Assembly: GCF_035917995.1 (NCBI RefSeq)
Contig: NZ_CP109131.1
Coordinates: forward strand, 6,262,001 to 6,326,000
Source: Streptosporangium sp. NBC_01755
Lineage (GTDB): Bacteria; Actinomycetota; Actinomycetes; Streptosporangiales; Streptosporangiaceae
Reading direction: 5' to 3'
Length of the DNA: 64,000 nucleotides
This document shows, piece after piece, positions 39,121 to 47,615 of this stretch (positions are counted from its first letter, which is position 1; every line of letters begins with the position of its first letter). The notes beneath the pieces were generated by a model. The model did no database searches. It worked only from the letters and a program-made list of their open reading frames with translations, and was not told the origin of the DNA. Position numbers and translations under genes: made by a program.

Positions 39121-39621
39121 CTAGCCGTTCTTGCCGATGGGCGCGGTGACGGCTCCGGTGAGGCGTACCAGCTCCGAGGGGGAGGCCTCGATCTGCAGCC
39201 CGCGCCGACCGGCGGAGAAGTAGATCGTCGGAAAGTCCAGCGCGGAGGCGTCGACCACGGTCGGCAGCCGCTTGCGCTGCCCCAGCGGGCTGATGCCGCC
39301 GACCACGTAGCCGGTGACCCGCTCCACCTTGGCCGCGTCGGCCATCGCGGCCCGCTTGCTCCTCAGCGCCGCCGCGAACGCCTTGAGATCGAGTTTGCCC
39401 GCCACCGGCACCACCGCGACGGCCAGCCCGCTCTCCACCTCGGCCACCAGGGTCTTGAAGATCTGCCCGTACGGCACGCCGAGGGCGTCGGCCGCCTCCT
39501 CGCCGTAGGCCTGCGCGTTCGCGTCGTGCTCGTAGGGGTGCAGGGTGAAGGCGGCTCCGGCCTGGGTCAGGGCCACGGTCGCGGGGGTTCCCTGGCCGCC
39601 CTTGCTCTTGCTCTTGCTCAC
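39121..39621 (-). CDS. ybaK: YbaK/EbsC family Cys-tRNA(Pro) deacylase
   Basis: This is a single-domain trans-editing protein that hydrolyses Cys-tRNA(Pro) in characterised members. Family motifs are the early PATVALTQAGAAFTLHPYEHD, FKTLVAEVE, KLDLKAFAAALRSKRAAMA and the G-[VY]-GGISP loop (GYVVGGISPLGQRKRLP). The 166-residue length is standard. The N-terminus MSKSKSKGGQG is basic. The GTG start at 39621 has a -10-like TACGCT 6 nt before it, so it may be translated from a leaderless mRNA. Confidence 0.92.
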   Translation of the reverse strand: MSKSKSKGGQGTPATVALTQAGAAFTLHPYEHDANAQAYGEEAADALGVPYGQIFKTLVAEVESGLAVAVVPVAGKLDLKAFAAALRSKRAAMADAAKVERVTGYVVGGISPLGQRKRLPTVVDASALDFPTIYFSAGRRGLQIEASPSELVRLTGAVTAPIGKNG

Positions 39622-39633
39622 GGGGCAAGCGTA
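39622..39633 (-). promoter_or_regulatory. Probable leaderless promoter of ybaK
   Basis: TACGCT (39633-39628, minus strand) plus 6 nt precedes GTG 39621. The sequence TACGCTTGC before the start is shared with murA. Confidence 0.6.
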
Positions 39634-39708
39634 GCGGCTGGTTAAAATCTACATAGTAAAGGCGCTGTCCGGATAATGGACGTGACGATACCGGGTGGCG
39701 GACCTCCG

Positions 39709-39720
39709 TAGACTGAACGG
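39709..39720 (+). promoter_or_regulatory. Probable leaderless promoter of the his operon
   Basis: TAGACT at 39709-39714 is followed by 6 nt and GTG 39721 of hisD. No ribosome-binding site is visible before this start. Confidence 0.6.
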
Positions 39721-41028
39721 GTGATTTCGCGTACCGATCTGCGCGGGCCTCTTCCCGAGGACCTGCGCGACGTGCTGCCCCGCGCCGACCTCGACGTCGA
39801 AGCCGCCCTGGAGAAGGTGCGGCCCATCTGCGACGACGTGCATCATCGTGGGGTCGCCGCGGTGCGGGAGCTGACCGCCAGGTTCGACGGCGTCGAACTG
39901 GAGTCCACCCGGGTGCCGGTCGAGGCGATCTCCGGGGCACTGGAGAGGCTCGACCCGAAGGTCAGGGCGGCACTGGAGGAGTCGATCCGCCGCGCCCGCC
40001 TCGTCCACCGTGACCAGCGGCGCACAGACGTCACCACCCAGGTCGTGCCCGGCGGCACCGTCACCGAGCGCTGGGTGCCCGTCGACCGGGTGGGACTGTA
40101 CGTCCCCGGCGGCCGGGCGGTCTACCCCTCCAGCGTGGTCATGAACGTCGTCCCCGCCCAGGAGGCGGGGGTGGGCTCCCTGGCGGTCTCCTCGCCCGCG
40201 CAGCGCGAGTTCGGCGGCCTGCCGCACCCGGCCATCCTGGCGGCGTGCGCGCTGCTCGGTGTGGACGAGGTCTACGCGGTCGGTGGCGCCCAGGCGGTGG
40301 CGATGTTCGCCTACGGCACCGAGGAGTGCCCGCCGGTCACCATGGTCACCGGTCCCGGCAACATCTGGGTCGCCGCGGCCAAGCGCCTGCTCAAGGGCCG
40401 TATCGGCATCGACTCCGAGGCCGGTCCGACCGAGATCGCGATCCTCGCCGACTCCACGGCCGACCCGGTGCACGTCGCCGCCGACCTGATCAGTCAGGCC
40501 GAACACGACACGATCGCCGCCGCCGTGCTCGTCACCGACTCGGTGGAGCTGGCCGAGGCCGTCGAGCGGGAGTTGCCGGCGCAGGTCGCCGCCACCAAGC
40601 ACGCCGAGCGGATCACCGAGGCGCTCTCCGGGCGCCAGTCCGGCATCCTGCTGGTCGACGACATGGAGGCGGGGCTGCGCGTCGTCGACGCCTACGCCGC
40701 CGAGCACCTGGAGATCCAGGCCGAGGGAGCGTCCGCGCTGGCCGCCCGGGTCCGCAACGCCGGGGCGATCTTCGTTGGAGCCTACGCGCCGGTCTCGCTC
40801 GGCGACTACATGGCCGGTTCCAACCACGTGCTGCCCACCGGCGGCTGCGCCTGTCACTCGTCGGGGCTGTCGGTGCAGACGTTCCTGCGGGGCGTTCACG
40901 TCGTCGACTACAGCCGCGAGGCCCTCGCCGGGGCCGCCGCCCACGTGTGCGTGCTGGCCGACACCGAGGACCTGCCGGCGCACGGTGCGGCGATCAGGGC
41001 GCGGTTCGACTGGGAGGTGCCCTCGTGA
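39721..41028 (+). CDS. hisD: Histidinol dehydrogenase
   Basis: HisD is a zinc- and NAD-dependent enzyme that oxidises histidinol to histidine in the last two steps of the pathway. The family signatures [43 protein letters not shown] and the zinc-binding Gln/His segment [18 protein letters not shown] (about residues 255-275) are present. [10 protein letters not shown] follows near residue 365. Length is 435 residues, which is normal. It is the first gene of the his operon and appears to be leaderless. A 118-bp spacer with a T-run (GGGTTTTTTCC) separates it from hisC. Confidence 0.96.
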   Translation: MISRTDLRGPLPEDLRDVLPRADLDVEAALEKVRPICDDVHHRGVAAVRELTARFDGVELESTRVPVEAISGALERLDPKVRAALEESIRRARLVHRDQRRTDVTTQVVPGGTVTERWVPVDRVGLYVPGGRAVYPSSVVMNVVPAQEAGVGSLAVSSPAQREFGGLPHPAILAACALLGVDEVYAVGGAQAVAMFAYGTEECPPVTMVTGPGNIWVAAAKRLLKGRIGIDSEAGPTEIAILADSTADPVHVAADLISQAEHDTIAAAVLVTDSVELAEAVERELPAQVAATKHAERITEALSGRQSGILLVDDMEAGLRVVDAYAAEHLEIQAEGASALAARVRNAGAIFVGAYAPVSLGDYMAGSNHVLPTGGCACHSSGLSVQTFLRGVHVVDYSREALAGAAAHVCVLADTEDLPAHGAAIRARFDWEVPS

Positions 41029-41146
41029 GGGTTTTTTCCATGCTTACCAGCCAGGTGGCTCGACGGGTCCCCGCGAGAGCCGCAGGGGTCTGCCCGTCCG
41101 TGCGAGACGTGGCCGTCCGTTTCCGGTTCGAGGTGGAGATCCCGTC

Positions 41147-42232
41147 GTGAAGCTCGAAGACCTGCCGATCCGAGACGATCTCCGGGGGCGCACGCCGTAC
41201 GGTGCCCCGCAGATCGACGTCCCGGTCAGGCTCAACACCAACGAGAACCCATACGGGCCCTCGGCGTCGCTGGTCGCCGACCTGGCCGAGGCGGTGCGGA
41301 GCGTCACCGCCGAGCTCAACCGCTACCCCGACCGCGACGCGCTCGGCCTGCGCCGGGAGCTGGCCGGATACCTCGGTCACGGCCTTGGACCGGAACAGCT
41401 CTGGGCTGCCAACGGCTCCAACGAGGTGCTCCAGCAGATCCTGCAGGCCTTCGGCGGTCACGGCCGCACCGCGATGGGCTTCGAGCCGTCCTACTCGATG
41501 CACCCGATCATCACCACCGGCGCCTCGACCGAGTGGATCTCCGGGGCGCGTGAGGAGGACTTCGGGATCGACCCGGGCAAGGCCGTCGCCGCGATCGAGG
41601 AGCACCGGCCCGACGTCGTCTTCCTGACCTCGCCCAACAACCCGACCGGCACCGCCCTGGAGCCGGAGGTGATCGCCCGGATCGTCGAGGCGGCGCCGGG
41701 CATGGTGGTGGTGGACGAGGCCTACTTCGAGTTCGCCCGCACCGGCACCCCGTCGGCGCTGACCCTGCTGCCGGGCAATCCCCGGCTGATCGTCACGCGG
41801 ACGATGTCCAAGGCGTTCGCCATGGCCGGCACCCGGGTTGGCTACCTGGCCGCCCACCCGGCGGTGGTCGAGGCGTTGCTGCTGGTCCGTCTGCCGTACC
41901 ACCTGTCCACGCTCACCCAGACGGCGGCGCGCGTCGCGCTCGCCCACCGCGCCGAGCTGCTCGGCGCGGTCGACGCGCTGCGGGCCGAGCGTGACGCCGT
42001 CGTGGACTGGTTGCGCGCCCGGGGGCTGAAGGTCGCCGACTCGGACGCCAACTTCGTGCTGTTCGGGCTTTTCGAGGACCGGCGCGCGGTGTGGCAGGGG
42101 ATGCTGGATCGCGGGGTGCTGATCCGCGAGGTGGGACCGCCCGGGTGGCTGAGAGTGTCCATCGGAACGACAGAGGAGATGGCGGCGTTTCGCGCCGCCC
42201 TGGAGGAGATCCTGTCAACGACCCCCTCCTGA
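41147..42232 (+). CDS. hisC: Histidinol-phosphate aminotransferase
   Basis: HisC is a PLP-dependent fold-type I aminotransferase converting imidazole acetol phosphate to histidinol phosphate. The N-terminal [17 protein letters not shown] is typical, as are [10 protein letters not shown] and the PLP lysine in [22 protein letters not shown] 41147 has GAGGTGGAGA upstream; an in-frame extension to 40775 overlaps hisD and is not coding. The last residues (LSTTPS) and the TGA lie in a palindrome at 42222-42241 that may belong to the IscB element, so the native C-terminus may have been altered by the insertion. Confidence 0.95.
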   Translation: MKLEDLPIRDDLRGRTPYGAPQIDVPVRLNTNENPYGPSASLVADLAEAVRSVTAELNRYPDRDALGLRRELAGYLGHGLGPEQLWAANGSNEVLQQILQAFGGHGRTAMGFEPSYSMHPIITTGASTEWISGAREEDFGIDPGKAVAAIEEHRPDVVFLTSPNNPTGTALEPEVIARIVEAAPGMVVVDEAYFEFARTGTPSALTLLPGNPRLIVTRTMSKAFAMAGTRVGYLAAHPAVVEALLLVRLPYHLSTLTQTAARVALAHRAELLGAVDALRAERDAVVDWLRARGLKVADSDANFVLFGLFEDRRAVWQGMLDRGVLIREVGPPGWLRVSIGTTEEMAAFRAALEEILSTTPS

Positions 42233-42241
42233 GGGAGGGGG
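42222..42241 (+). repeat. Left-boundary palindrome over the hisC stop
   Basis: An 8-bp perfect stem (CCCCCTCC with GGAGGGGG) has loop TGAG. The hisC stop codon lies in the loop. Layout resembles the right-end palindrome at 43919-43938, which has C-rich arm, TGAA loop and G-rich arm. Confidence 0.85.
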
Positions 42242-42561
42242 CTCGAGGTGCAGCGATGCGCTTTGAAGCCCCGCGTTGACCAGCCCTGGCCGTCAGCTCA
42301 AGGAGGTGCGTTTTGATGGCTACGTTGAACATGAGATCGCAGACCCACCGGCGGGTGCTTCCTCAGCCTGCCGCTCTGGAATCCGTGGGAGCAGACACGC
42401 CCGAGGGTGGGCACGAAACGGCTCGCGGACACCGCCTGGCGGCGGTACCTGGTGTTCAACCTGGGCGAGGGGAGATCGAGCGGACCGGCACCCGGTCTGC
42501 TCGGCGTCACCCCGAGGACGCTTCGGCGTCCGAGGGAGCGAACCGTGAGGTTCACCCGGTC
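42239..42561 (+). ncRNA. Candidate omega-RNA region of the IscB element
   Basis: The ~320 bp between hisC and the IscB core holds no independent gene. Several perfect short hairpins are visible: GGGGCT/AGCCCC (42238-42243 with 42267-42272), ACCGCC-TGGC-GGCGGT (42431-42446), GACCGG-CAC-CCGGTC (42483-42497) and GGACGC-TTCG-GCGTCC (42516-42531, a UUCG loop). In known IscB loci the guide RNA is encoded here, directly upstream of iscB, with the guide at its 5' end taken from the flanking DNA. By that rule the guide would match the 3' end of hisC. Precise RNA ends cannot be read from sequence alone. Confidence 0.6.
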
Positions 42562-43869
42562 GTGTTCGTCCTGGACGTCCGCGGCCACCCGCTCGACCCC
42601 TGCCATCCTGCCCGTGCCCGTCGCCTGCTGGCGGCCGGGCGGGCGGTCGTGGCCCGTCGCACCCCGTTCGTCATCCGTCTCAAGGACCGGTCGCTGGCCG
42701 ATTCCACCGTGGCAGGCGTGCAGGTCGGTATCGACCCCGGCAGCAAGCACACCGGCCTGGCGGTGTTCACCGACCATGAGGGGAGCCGGGCCGGACGGTA
42801 TGCGATCCGGCTCGACCATCGGGGCGCACTGATCCGCGACAGGCTTGCCTCGCGGGCCGCGTTGCGCCGGGGCCGCCGGGGGCGGAACCTGCGCTACCGC
42901 GCCCCCCGATTCCTCAACCGCACCAAGCCGAAGGGGTGGCTCGCGCCATCCCTGCGACACCGCGTCGAGGGCACCATGTCGCAGGTGGCGCGGCTGACCC
43001 GGTGGGCGCCCGTGACCGCCGTCCACATGGAGAAGGTCTCCTTCGACACCCACGCCCTGTCGGCGGGCAAGCCGTTGGAAGGCGTTGAGTATCAGCAGGG
43101 CACCCTGGCCGGGTACGAGGTCCGCGAATACCTGCTGACCAAGTGGGGGCGCACCTGCGCCTACTGCGGCGCGAGCGGCGTACCGCTCAACCTCGACCAT
43201 ATCCACCCCCGCAGCCGGGGCGGCTCCGACCGGATCAGCAACCTCACCCTGGCCTGCGTCCAGTGCAACCAGACCAAGAACGCCACCCCCGTGCGGGAGT
43301 TCCTGAAAACCAGCCCCGCACTCCTGGCGAAGATCCTCAAGCAGGCGAAGGCTCCACTGCGGGACGCCGCCGCCGTCAACGCCACCCGGTGGGCGCTGTG
43401 GCGGGCACTGGAAGCGACCGGCCTGCCCGTTCACACCGCCTCGGGCGGTCGTACGAAGTGGAACCGCTCGCGCACCGGCGCGCCGAAGTCGCACACGTTG
43501 GACGCGTTGCACGTCGGAGAATTGGAGACCGTGACCGCCTGGCCGCCGGTGGTCCTGGTGGTCGCGGCGACCGGTCGCGGCGCCTACGCCCGCACCACCC
43601 CCGACCGATACGGGTTCCCCCGCCTTCTCCGGCCACGGATCAAACTGCGCCACGGCTTCCAAACCGGCGACCTGGTCCGGGCGAACGTTCCGGCGGGCAA
43701 GAAGGCCGGGGTTCACGCCGGGCGAGTCCTGGTCCGCTCCTCCGGTTCGTTCGACATCACCACCCGGCACGGTCGCATCGCCGGGATCAACCACCGGCAC
43801 GTCCGTCATCTTCAACGCGCGGACGGCTACGGCTACACGACTCAGAAAGAAGCTGATCGAAATGACTGA
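42562..43869 (+). CDS. iscB: IscB RNA-guided nuclease (OMEGA system)
   Basis: This is a 435-residue IscB. The N-terminal PLMP domain reads FVLDVRGHPLDPCHPARAR (residues 2-20). RuvC-I is GIDPGSKHTG with Asp58. An Arg-rich bridge helix lies at about 92-120. RuvC-II has Glu157 (VHMEKVSF). The HNH domain (195-240) has zinc pairs C199/C202 and C232/C235 and catalytic D212-H213 with N227. RuvC-III is SHTLDALHVG with His311 and Asp314. A C-terminal TAM-interacting region completes it. All catalytic residues are kept, so it may be active. The frame remains open to 42313 (SD AGGAGG, ATG 42316), but that extension covers the candidate omega-RNA and lacks conserved sequence. Confidence 0.93.
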   Translation: MFVLDVRGHPLDPCHPARARRLLAAGRAVVARRTPFVIRLKDRSLADSTVAGVQVGIDPGSKHTGLAVFTDHEGSRAGRYAIRLDHRGALIRDRLASRAALRRGRRGRNLRYRAPRFLNRTKPKGWLAPSLRHRVEGTMSQVARLTRWAPVTAVHMEKVSFDTHALSAGKPLEGVEYQQGTLAGYEVREYLLTKWGRTCAYCGASGVPLNLDHIHPRSRGGSDRISNLTLACVQCNQTKNATPVREFLKTSPALLAKILKQAKAPLRDAAAVNATRWALWRALEATGLPVHTASGGRTKWNRSRTGAPKSHTLDALHVGELETVTAWPPVVLVVAATGRGAYARTTPDRYGFPRLLRPRIKLRHGFQTGDLVRANVPAGKKAGVHAGRVLVRSSGSFDITTRHGRIAGINHRHVRHLQRADGYGYTTQKEADRND

Positions 43870-43918
43870 CCGGTCAGGGCACGCTCGGGCCTGGGCGGCA
43901 CTCCCGCTCCCAATGCCT

Positions 43919-43938
43919 CCCCGGCCTGAAGGCCGGGG
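43919..43938 (+). repeat. Right-end palindrome of the IscB element
   Basis: CCCCGGCC-TGAA-GGCCGGGG forms a perfect 8-bp stem with a 4-nt loop, 50 bp after the iscB stop. Palindromes of this form are typical near the right end of IS200/IS605-family elements, where the transposase binds them as single-strand hairpins. Confidence 0.85.
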
Positions 43939-43956
43939 CATCCTCGGGAGGTTCTG

Positions 43957-44562
43957 GTGAGTATCACCGCACCGCGTCGCGGTCGCGTCGAGCGCGTCAC
44001 CAAGGAGACCTCGGTGCTGGTCGAGGTCGATCTCGACGGCACCGGGAAGGTTGAGGTGTCCACCGGTGTCGGGTTCTTCGATCACATGCTGAACCAGCTC
44101 GGCAAGCACGGGCTGTTCGACCTGGTCGTGAAGACCGAGGGGGACCTGCACATCGACGCCCACCACACGATCGAGGACACCTCGCTCGCGCTGGGCGCCG
44201 CGTTCCGTGAGGCGCTGGGCGACAAGTCGGGCCTGCGGAGGTTCGGTAACGCCTCCTGCCCGCTGGACGAGTCGCTCGCGGAGGTCACGGTCGACCTGTC
44301 GGGGCGGCCGTACCTGGTGCACAGCGAGCCCGAGGGTATGGCTCCGATGATCGGCCCGGAGTACGACACGACGATGACCAGGCACATCCTGGAGTCGTTC
44401 GTCGCTCAGGCCGCCGTCTGCCTGCACGTGCGCGTCCCCTACGGCCGCAACGCCCACCACATCGTGGAGGCGCAGTTCAAGGCCCTGGCCAGGGCGCTGC
44501 GGGCGGCCTGCGAGCGCGACCCGCGCGCCACCGGGGTGCCGAGCACGAAGGGTGTGCTGTGA
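43957..44562 (+). CDS. hisB: Imidazoleglycerol-phosphate dehydratase
   Basis: HisB dehydrates imidazole glycerol phosphate. The two Mn2+-binding repeats are visible: GFFDHMLNQLGKHG with DAHHTIEDTSLALG, and later ESFVAQAAVCLHVR with RNAHHIVEAQFKALARALR. At 201 residues it is the monofunctional form without a histidinol phosphatase domain. GTG 43957 uses GGGAGG at 43946-43951, which lies at or inside the right end of the IscB element, so the ribosome-binding site may be shared with it. Confidence 0.96.
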   Translation: MSITAPRRGRVERVTKETSVLVEVDLDGTGKVEVSTGVGFFDHMLNQLGKHGLFDLVVKTEGDLHIDAHHTIEDTSLALGAAFREALGDKSGLRRFGNASCPLDESLAEVTVDLSGRPYLVHSEPEGMAPMIGPEYDTTMTRHILESFVAQAAVCLHVRVPYGRNAHHIVEAQFKALARALRAACERDPRATGVPSTKGVL

Positions 44563-44590
44563 TTTCTGCCGGGGAGAGGGGGAGGCGACG

Positions 44591-44746
44591 GTGAGCGACA
44601 ACTGGTCGGCCATCGCGATGGCGTTCATCGCGCTCTTCTTCGTCGGTGGGATTGTCTCATTCCTCAAACAGGGTCTGAAGAAGGGCGCGGTGCTGCTCGC
44701 CGCCCTCGCGGCCCTGGCGACCACGGCGGCGGTGCTCTGGTGGTGA
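44591..44746 (+). CDS. 51-residue membrane protein in the his operon
   Basis: This short protein has two membrane segments ([18 protein letters not shown] and [19 protein letters not shown]) joined by KQGLKKG. GTG 44591 has GGGGGAGG upstream; an earlier in-frame ATG at 44552 overlaps hisB and has no good site. The stop overlaps the hisH GTG. Small membrane proteins occupy this spot between hisB and hisH in related actinomycetes, but no function is known. Confidence 0.7.
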   Translation: MSDNWSAIAMAFIALFFVGGIVSFLKQGLKKGAVLLAALAALATTAAVLWW

Positions 44747-45375
44747 AGAAGGTAACCGTTCTCGACTACGGATCGGGCAACCTCCGTTCGGCGGAGCGCG
44801 CGCTGGCCCGGGTCGGTGCGGAGGTCACGGTGACCGCCGACTACGAGGCGGCGATGGAGGCCGACGGTCTCGTCGTCCCCGGCGTGGGGGCGTTCGCCGC
44901 GTGCATGGCCGGGCTGCGCGAGGTGCGGGGGGAGCGGATCATCGCCCGGCGCCTGTCGGCCGGGCGGCCGGTTCTGGGCATCTGCGTCGGCATGCAGATC
45001 CTCTTCGAGACGGGCGTCGAGCACGGCGTCACGACCGAGGGTTGCGGGGAGTGGCCGGGCACTGTGGAGTCCCTGGAGGCGCCGGTCCTGCCGCACATGG
45101 GGTGGAACACGGTCAAGGCGCCCGCTGAGAGCGTGCTGTTCGCCGGGCTCGACGCGGATACGCGCTTCTACTTCGTGCACTCGTACGGCGTGCGAACCTG
45201 GGAGCTCCAGCCTGGGCCCGGGTTTGCCGATCCGCTGGTCACCTGGGCCGAGCACGGGGTGCCGTTCGTCGCGGCGGCGGAGAACGGCCCGCTGATGGCC
45301 ACTCAGTTCCATCCGGAGAAGTCGGGCGACGCCGGAGCCCGGTTGCTCACCAACTGGCTCGGGATCGTCGGCTGA
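44740..45375 (+). CDS. hisH: Imidazole glycerol phosphate synthase glutaminase subunit HisH
   Basis: HisH is the class I glutamine amidotransferase that feeds ammonia to HisF. The nucleophile elbow is [12 protein letters not shown] (Cys at about residue 83). The His-Glu pair is TQFHPEKSG near the C-terminus. The early [15 protein letters not shown] is typical. The start is GTG 44740 or 44743, overlapping the preceding stop. Length is 211 residues. Its partner hisF lies 1.1 kb downstream in the same operon. Confidence 0.96.
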   Translation: MVKKVTVLDYGSGNLRSAERALARVGAEVTVTADYEAAMEADGLVVPGVGAFAACMAGLREVRGERIIARRLSAGRPVLGICVGMQILFETGVEHGVTTEGCGEWPGTVESLEAPVLPHMGWNTVKAPAESVLFAGLDADTRFYFVHSYGVRTWELQPGPGFADPLVTWAEHGVPFVAAAENGPLMATQFHPEKSGDAGARLLTNWLGIVG

Positions 45376-45393
45376 GTTTTTGATGGGCCTTTG

Positions 45394-45735
45394 ATGAGTA
45401 GGGAACGGGCCAGGCGCAGGGCCGAGCGGGAGGCCGAGCAGGTGCGCTTGGCCGCGCTGCGCGCCGAGCGGGAGGCGCGGCTGGCGCGGCGGCGCGAGCG
45501 CGTCGGCAGGGTGACCGCGTTGCTGCCGGGCAGGCCCGTCCGGATCGTCTCCCAGGGCGGCATCATGGCCCGCCGCCGCCGGGCGCAGAACGGTGTCGCG
45601 GCGGTGCTGTTCCTGATCGTGCAGGTGATCGTCTGGCTGCTGTGGTCCTCGTGGGCGGCACGGTTCGGCGTGCTCGTGCTTTCCTTGCTGTTCGTTCCGC
45701 TTTTTCTCACGCTTGTCTTCGACCGGAGGTCTTGA
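45394..45735 (+). CDS. Basic small membrane protein in the his operon
   Basis: The first half (about 60 residues) is very rich in Arg, Glu and Ala and probably forms a charged helix. The second half has two close membrane segments ([18 protein letters not shown] and [19 protein letters not shown]). ATG 45394 follows TTG 45391. The gene lies between hisH and hisA, and its 3' end holds the hisA ribosome-binding site. No family is recognised; such filler genes occur in actinobacterial his operons. Confidence 0.65.
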   Translation: MSRERARRRAEREAEQVRLAALRAEREARLARRRERVGRVTALLPGRPVRIVSQGGIMARRRRAQNGVAAVLFLIVQVIVWLLWSSWAARFGVLVLSLLFVPLFLTLVFDRRS

Positions 45736-45739
45736 ACAG

Positions 45740-46462
45740 ATGTCGCTTGAGCTGCTCCCCGCCGTGGACGTCGCCGACGGTCAGGCGGTCCGCCTGGTCC
45801 AGGGCGCGGCCGGCACCGAGACGTCGTACGGCGACCCCCTGTCCGCGGCGCTCGCCTGGCAGGAGGCCGGCGCCGAGTGGATCCACCTGGTCGACCTCGA
45901 CGCGGCCTTCGGCCGGGGCAGCAACCGTGAGTTGCTCGCCACGGTGGTCGGCGCGCTGGATGTGAACGTGGAGATGTCCGGGGGCATCCGTGACGACGCC
46001 TCGCTGGAGCTCGCGCTGGCCACCGGCTGCCGCCGGGTGAACATCGGTACCGCGGCGCTGGAGAACCCCGCCTGGTGTTCTAAGATCATCTCTGAGTACG
46101 GTGACCGGATCGCGATCGGCCTCGACGTCCGGGGGACCACCCTGGCCGCCCGGGGCTGGACCCAGGAGGGCGGTGACCTGTGGGAGGTTCTGGCCCGGCT
46201 GGAGAAGGACGGCTGTCCCCGGTACGTCGTCACCGACGTCACGAAGGACGGCACGCTGCGCGGCCCGAACCTGGACCTGCTCCGCGAGGTCTGCTCCCGT
46301 ACCGACAAGCCGGTGGTCGCCAGCGGCGGGGTCTCGTCCCTGGAGGACCTGCGCGCGCTGGCCTCGCTGGTCCCGATCGGCGTCGAGGGGGCCATCGTGG
46401 GCAAGGCGCTGTACGCGCAGGCCTTCACCCTCGAAGACGCCCTTGCCGCTGTGCGTTCCTGA
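45740..46462 (+). CDS. priA: Phosphoribosyl isomerase PriA/HisA
   Basis: This is a TIM-barrel isomerase that opens ProFAR in histidine synthesis. In actinobacteria the same enzyme (PriA) also performs the TrpF step of tryptophan synthesis. Signatures are [18 protein letters not shown] (catalytic Asp), [25 protein letters not shown] (second catalytic Asp) and [16 protein letters not shown] 45740 has GGAGG upstream. The dual role is inferred from taxonomy and from the absence of trpF beside trpC, trpB and trpA in this window. Confidence 0.93.
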   Translation: MSLELLPAVDVADGQAVRLVQGAAGTETSYGDPLSAALAWQEAGAEWIHLVDLDAAFGRGSNRELLATVVGALDVNVEMSGGIRDDASLELALATGCRRVNIGTAALENPAWCSKIISEYGDRIAIGLDVRGTTLAARGWTQEGGDLWEVLARLEKDGCPRYVVTDVTKDGTLRGPNLDLLREVCSRTDKPVVASGGVSSLEDLRALASLVPIGVEGAIVGKALYAQAFTLEDALAAVRS

Positions 46463-46473
46463 AGGAGTTGTCG

Positions 46474-47244
46474 ATGAGTGTCGCGGTGCGTGTGATTCCC
46501 TGTCTGGACGTGGACGCCGGGCGGGTGGTCAAGGGCGTCAACTTCGAGAACCTCCGCGACGCCGGAGACCCGGTCGAGCTGGCCCGTCGCTATGACGCGG
46601 AGGGGGCCGACGAGCTGACGTTCCTGGACATCACTGCTTCGAGCTCTGACCGGTCGACGATGTACGACGTGGTCAGCCGGACGGCCGAGCAGGTGTTCAT
46701 CCCGCTGACCGTGGGCGGGGGAGTGCGCTCGGTCGAGGATGTCGACAGGCTGCTGCGGGCGGGCGCGGACAAGGTGGGGCTGAACACGGCGGCGATCGCG
46801 CGGCCTGAGCTCTTGACCGAGGCGTCGCAGCGGTACGGGGCGCAGTGCATCGTGCTGTCGGTGGACGCCCGCCGGGTCGTCGACGGGCCGCCGACGCCGT
46901 CCGGTTTCGAGGTGACCACGCACGGCGGTCGCCGGGGGACCGGGATCGACGCGGTGGAGTGGGCTCGGCGGGGCGCGGAGCTGGGGGCGGGGGAGATCCT
47001 GCTCAACTCGATGGACGGCGACGGGACCCGGGACGGCTACGACCTGGAGATGATCCGGGCGGTGCGGGCCGTGGTGTCGGTTCCGGTGATCGCCAGTGGT
47101 GGTGCCGGTGCCGTTGGGGATTTTCCCCCGGCGGTGGAGGCGGGGGCGGACGCGGTGCTGGCGGCGTCGGTGTTCCACTTCGGGCAGCTCAAGATCGGCG
47201 ATGTGAAGGACGCTTTGCGGGGGGCGGGGTATCCCGTTCGCTGA
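46474..47244 (+). CDS. hisF: Imidazole glycerol phosphate synthase cyclase subunit HisF
   Basis: HisF is the TIM-barrel cyclase that makes IGP and AICAR with ammonia from HisH. It starts [24 protein letters not shown], with the catalytic Asp in CLDVD. The second Asp lies in the segment [15 protein letters not shown], and [17 protein letters not shown] is typical. ATG 46474 has AAGGAG upstream. It is the last gene of the his cluster. Length is 256 residues. Confidence 0.97.
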   Translation: MSVAVRVIPCLDVDAGRVVKGVNFENLRDAGDPVELARRYDAEGADELTFLDITASSSDRSTMYDVVSRTAEQVFIPLTVGGGVRSVEDVDRLLRAGADKVGLNTAAIARPELLTEASQRYGAQCIVLSVDARRVVDGPPTPSGFEVTTHGGRRGTGIDAVEWARRGAELGAGEILLNSMDGDGTRDGYDLEMIRAVRAVVSVPVIASGGAGAVGDFPPAVEAGADAVLAASVFHFGQLKIGDVKDALRGAGYPVR

Positions 47245-47299
47245 CGTCGTTCGTTGTTTTTGATGCTGGTTCCTGGTTCCTGTGGGCTGGTCGGGGGCG

Positions 47300-47592
47300 C
47301 GGGGTTGGTGCGCGCTGCGGCGGGCCGGTGGTCCGGGCGGCCGTCTCAGTTGCTGTCCGGTGGTTCAGGCCTCCGGCCTGTTCGGGCGCTCGGGGTTGCG
47401 CTTTTTTATACGCCGCCCGGACCACCGGCCCGCCTCCGCGCACATGTTCCTGTTCTCACGGGGTGCGGGCCGTAGCTGCTTTCTTTCCGGCCGTCCAGGG
47501 GACTTTCCGGTGCTGAAGCCTTCGTACGGGCTGCTTTTAGGGGTGGTCGCCGTAGCTGAAGCGCTGCTGCGGGAAGGAGCTCAGGGTTGGGC
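47300..47592. repeat. ~290-bp repeat, copy A
   Basis: Copy A shares its layout and most of its sequence with copy B at 48345-48631, in the same orientation. It contains a 22-bp perfect inverted repeat (47320-47341 with 47412-47433) that extends imperfectly to about 34 bp per arm. A small hairpin CAGGCC-TCC-GGCCTG (47366-47380) and the string GCGCTTTTTTATA lie between the arms. The last third carries GGTGCTGAAG and CGCCGTAGCTGAAGCGC. No recognised gene lies within it, although a short open frame with partly conserved residues is shared with copy B. Confidence 0.85.
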
Positions 47593-47615
47593 TCCAATGC
47601 GAAGCGGCCGTAGCC

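Larger units (their letters stand above)
42222..43951 (+). mobile_element. IscB-encoding element (IS200/IS605-related, no transposase)
   Basis: A single accessory gene, iscB, sits between hisC and hisB in the same orientation as the operon. It is bounded by a palindrome over the hisC stop (42222-42241) and one near the hisB ribosome-binding site (43919-43938). No tnpA (Y1 HUH transposase) is present, so the element would be mobilised in trans or is immobile. Exact ends are not fixed. A GGGAGG occurs at both boundaries (42233-42238 and 43946-43951). Joining there would restore hisC stop, a strong Shine-Dalgarno, and hisB, giving a compact native junction. Confidence 0.8.

Noticed and set aside
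41029-41146. Second insertion between hisD and hisC
   Set aside because: The 118-bp spacer has no palindrome, repeat or gene; it may be ordinary spacer DNA.
42562-43869. TnpB or HNH restriction enzyme
   Set aside because: The PLMP N-terminus, the HNH inserted between RuvC-II and RuvC-III, and the candidate RNA on the 5' side all fit IscB and not TnpB.
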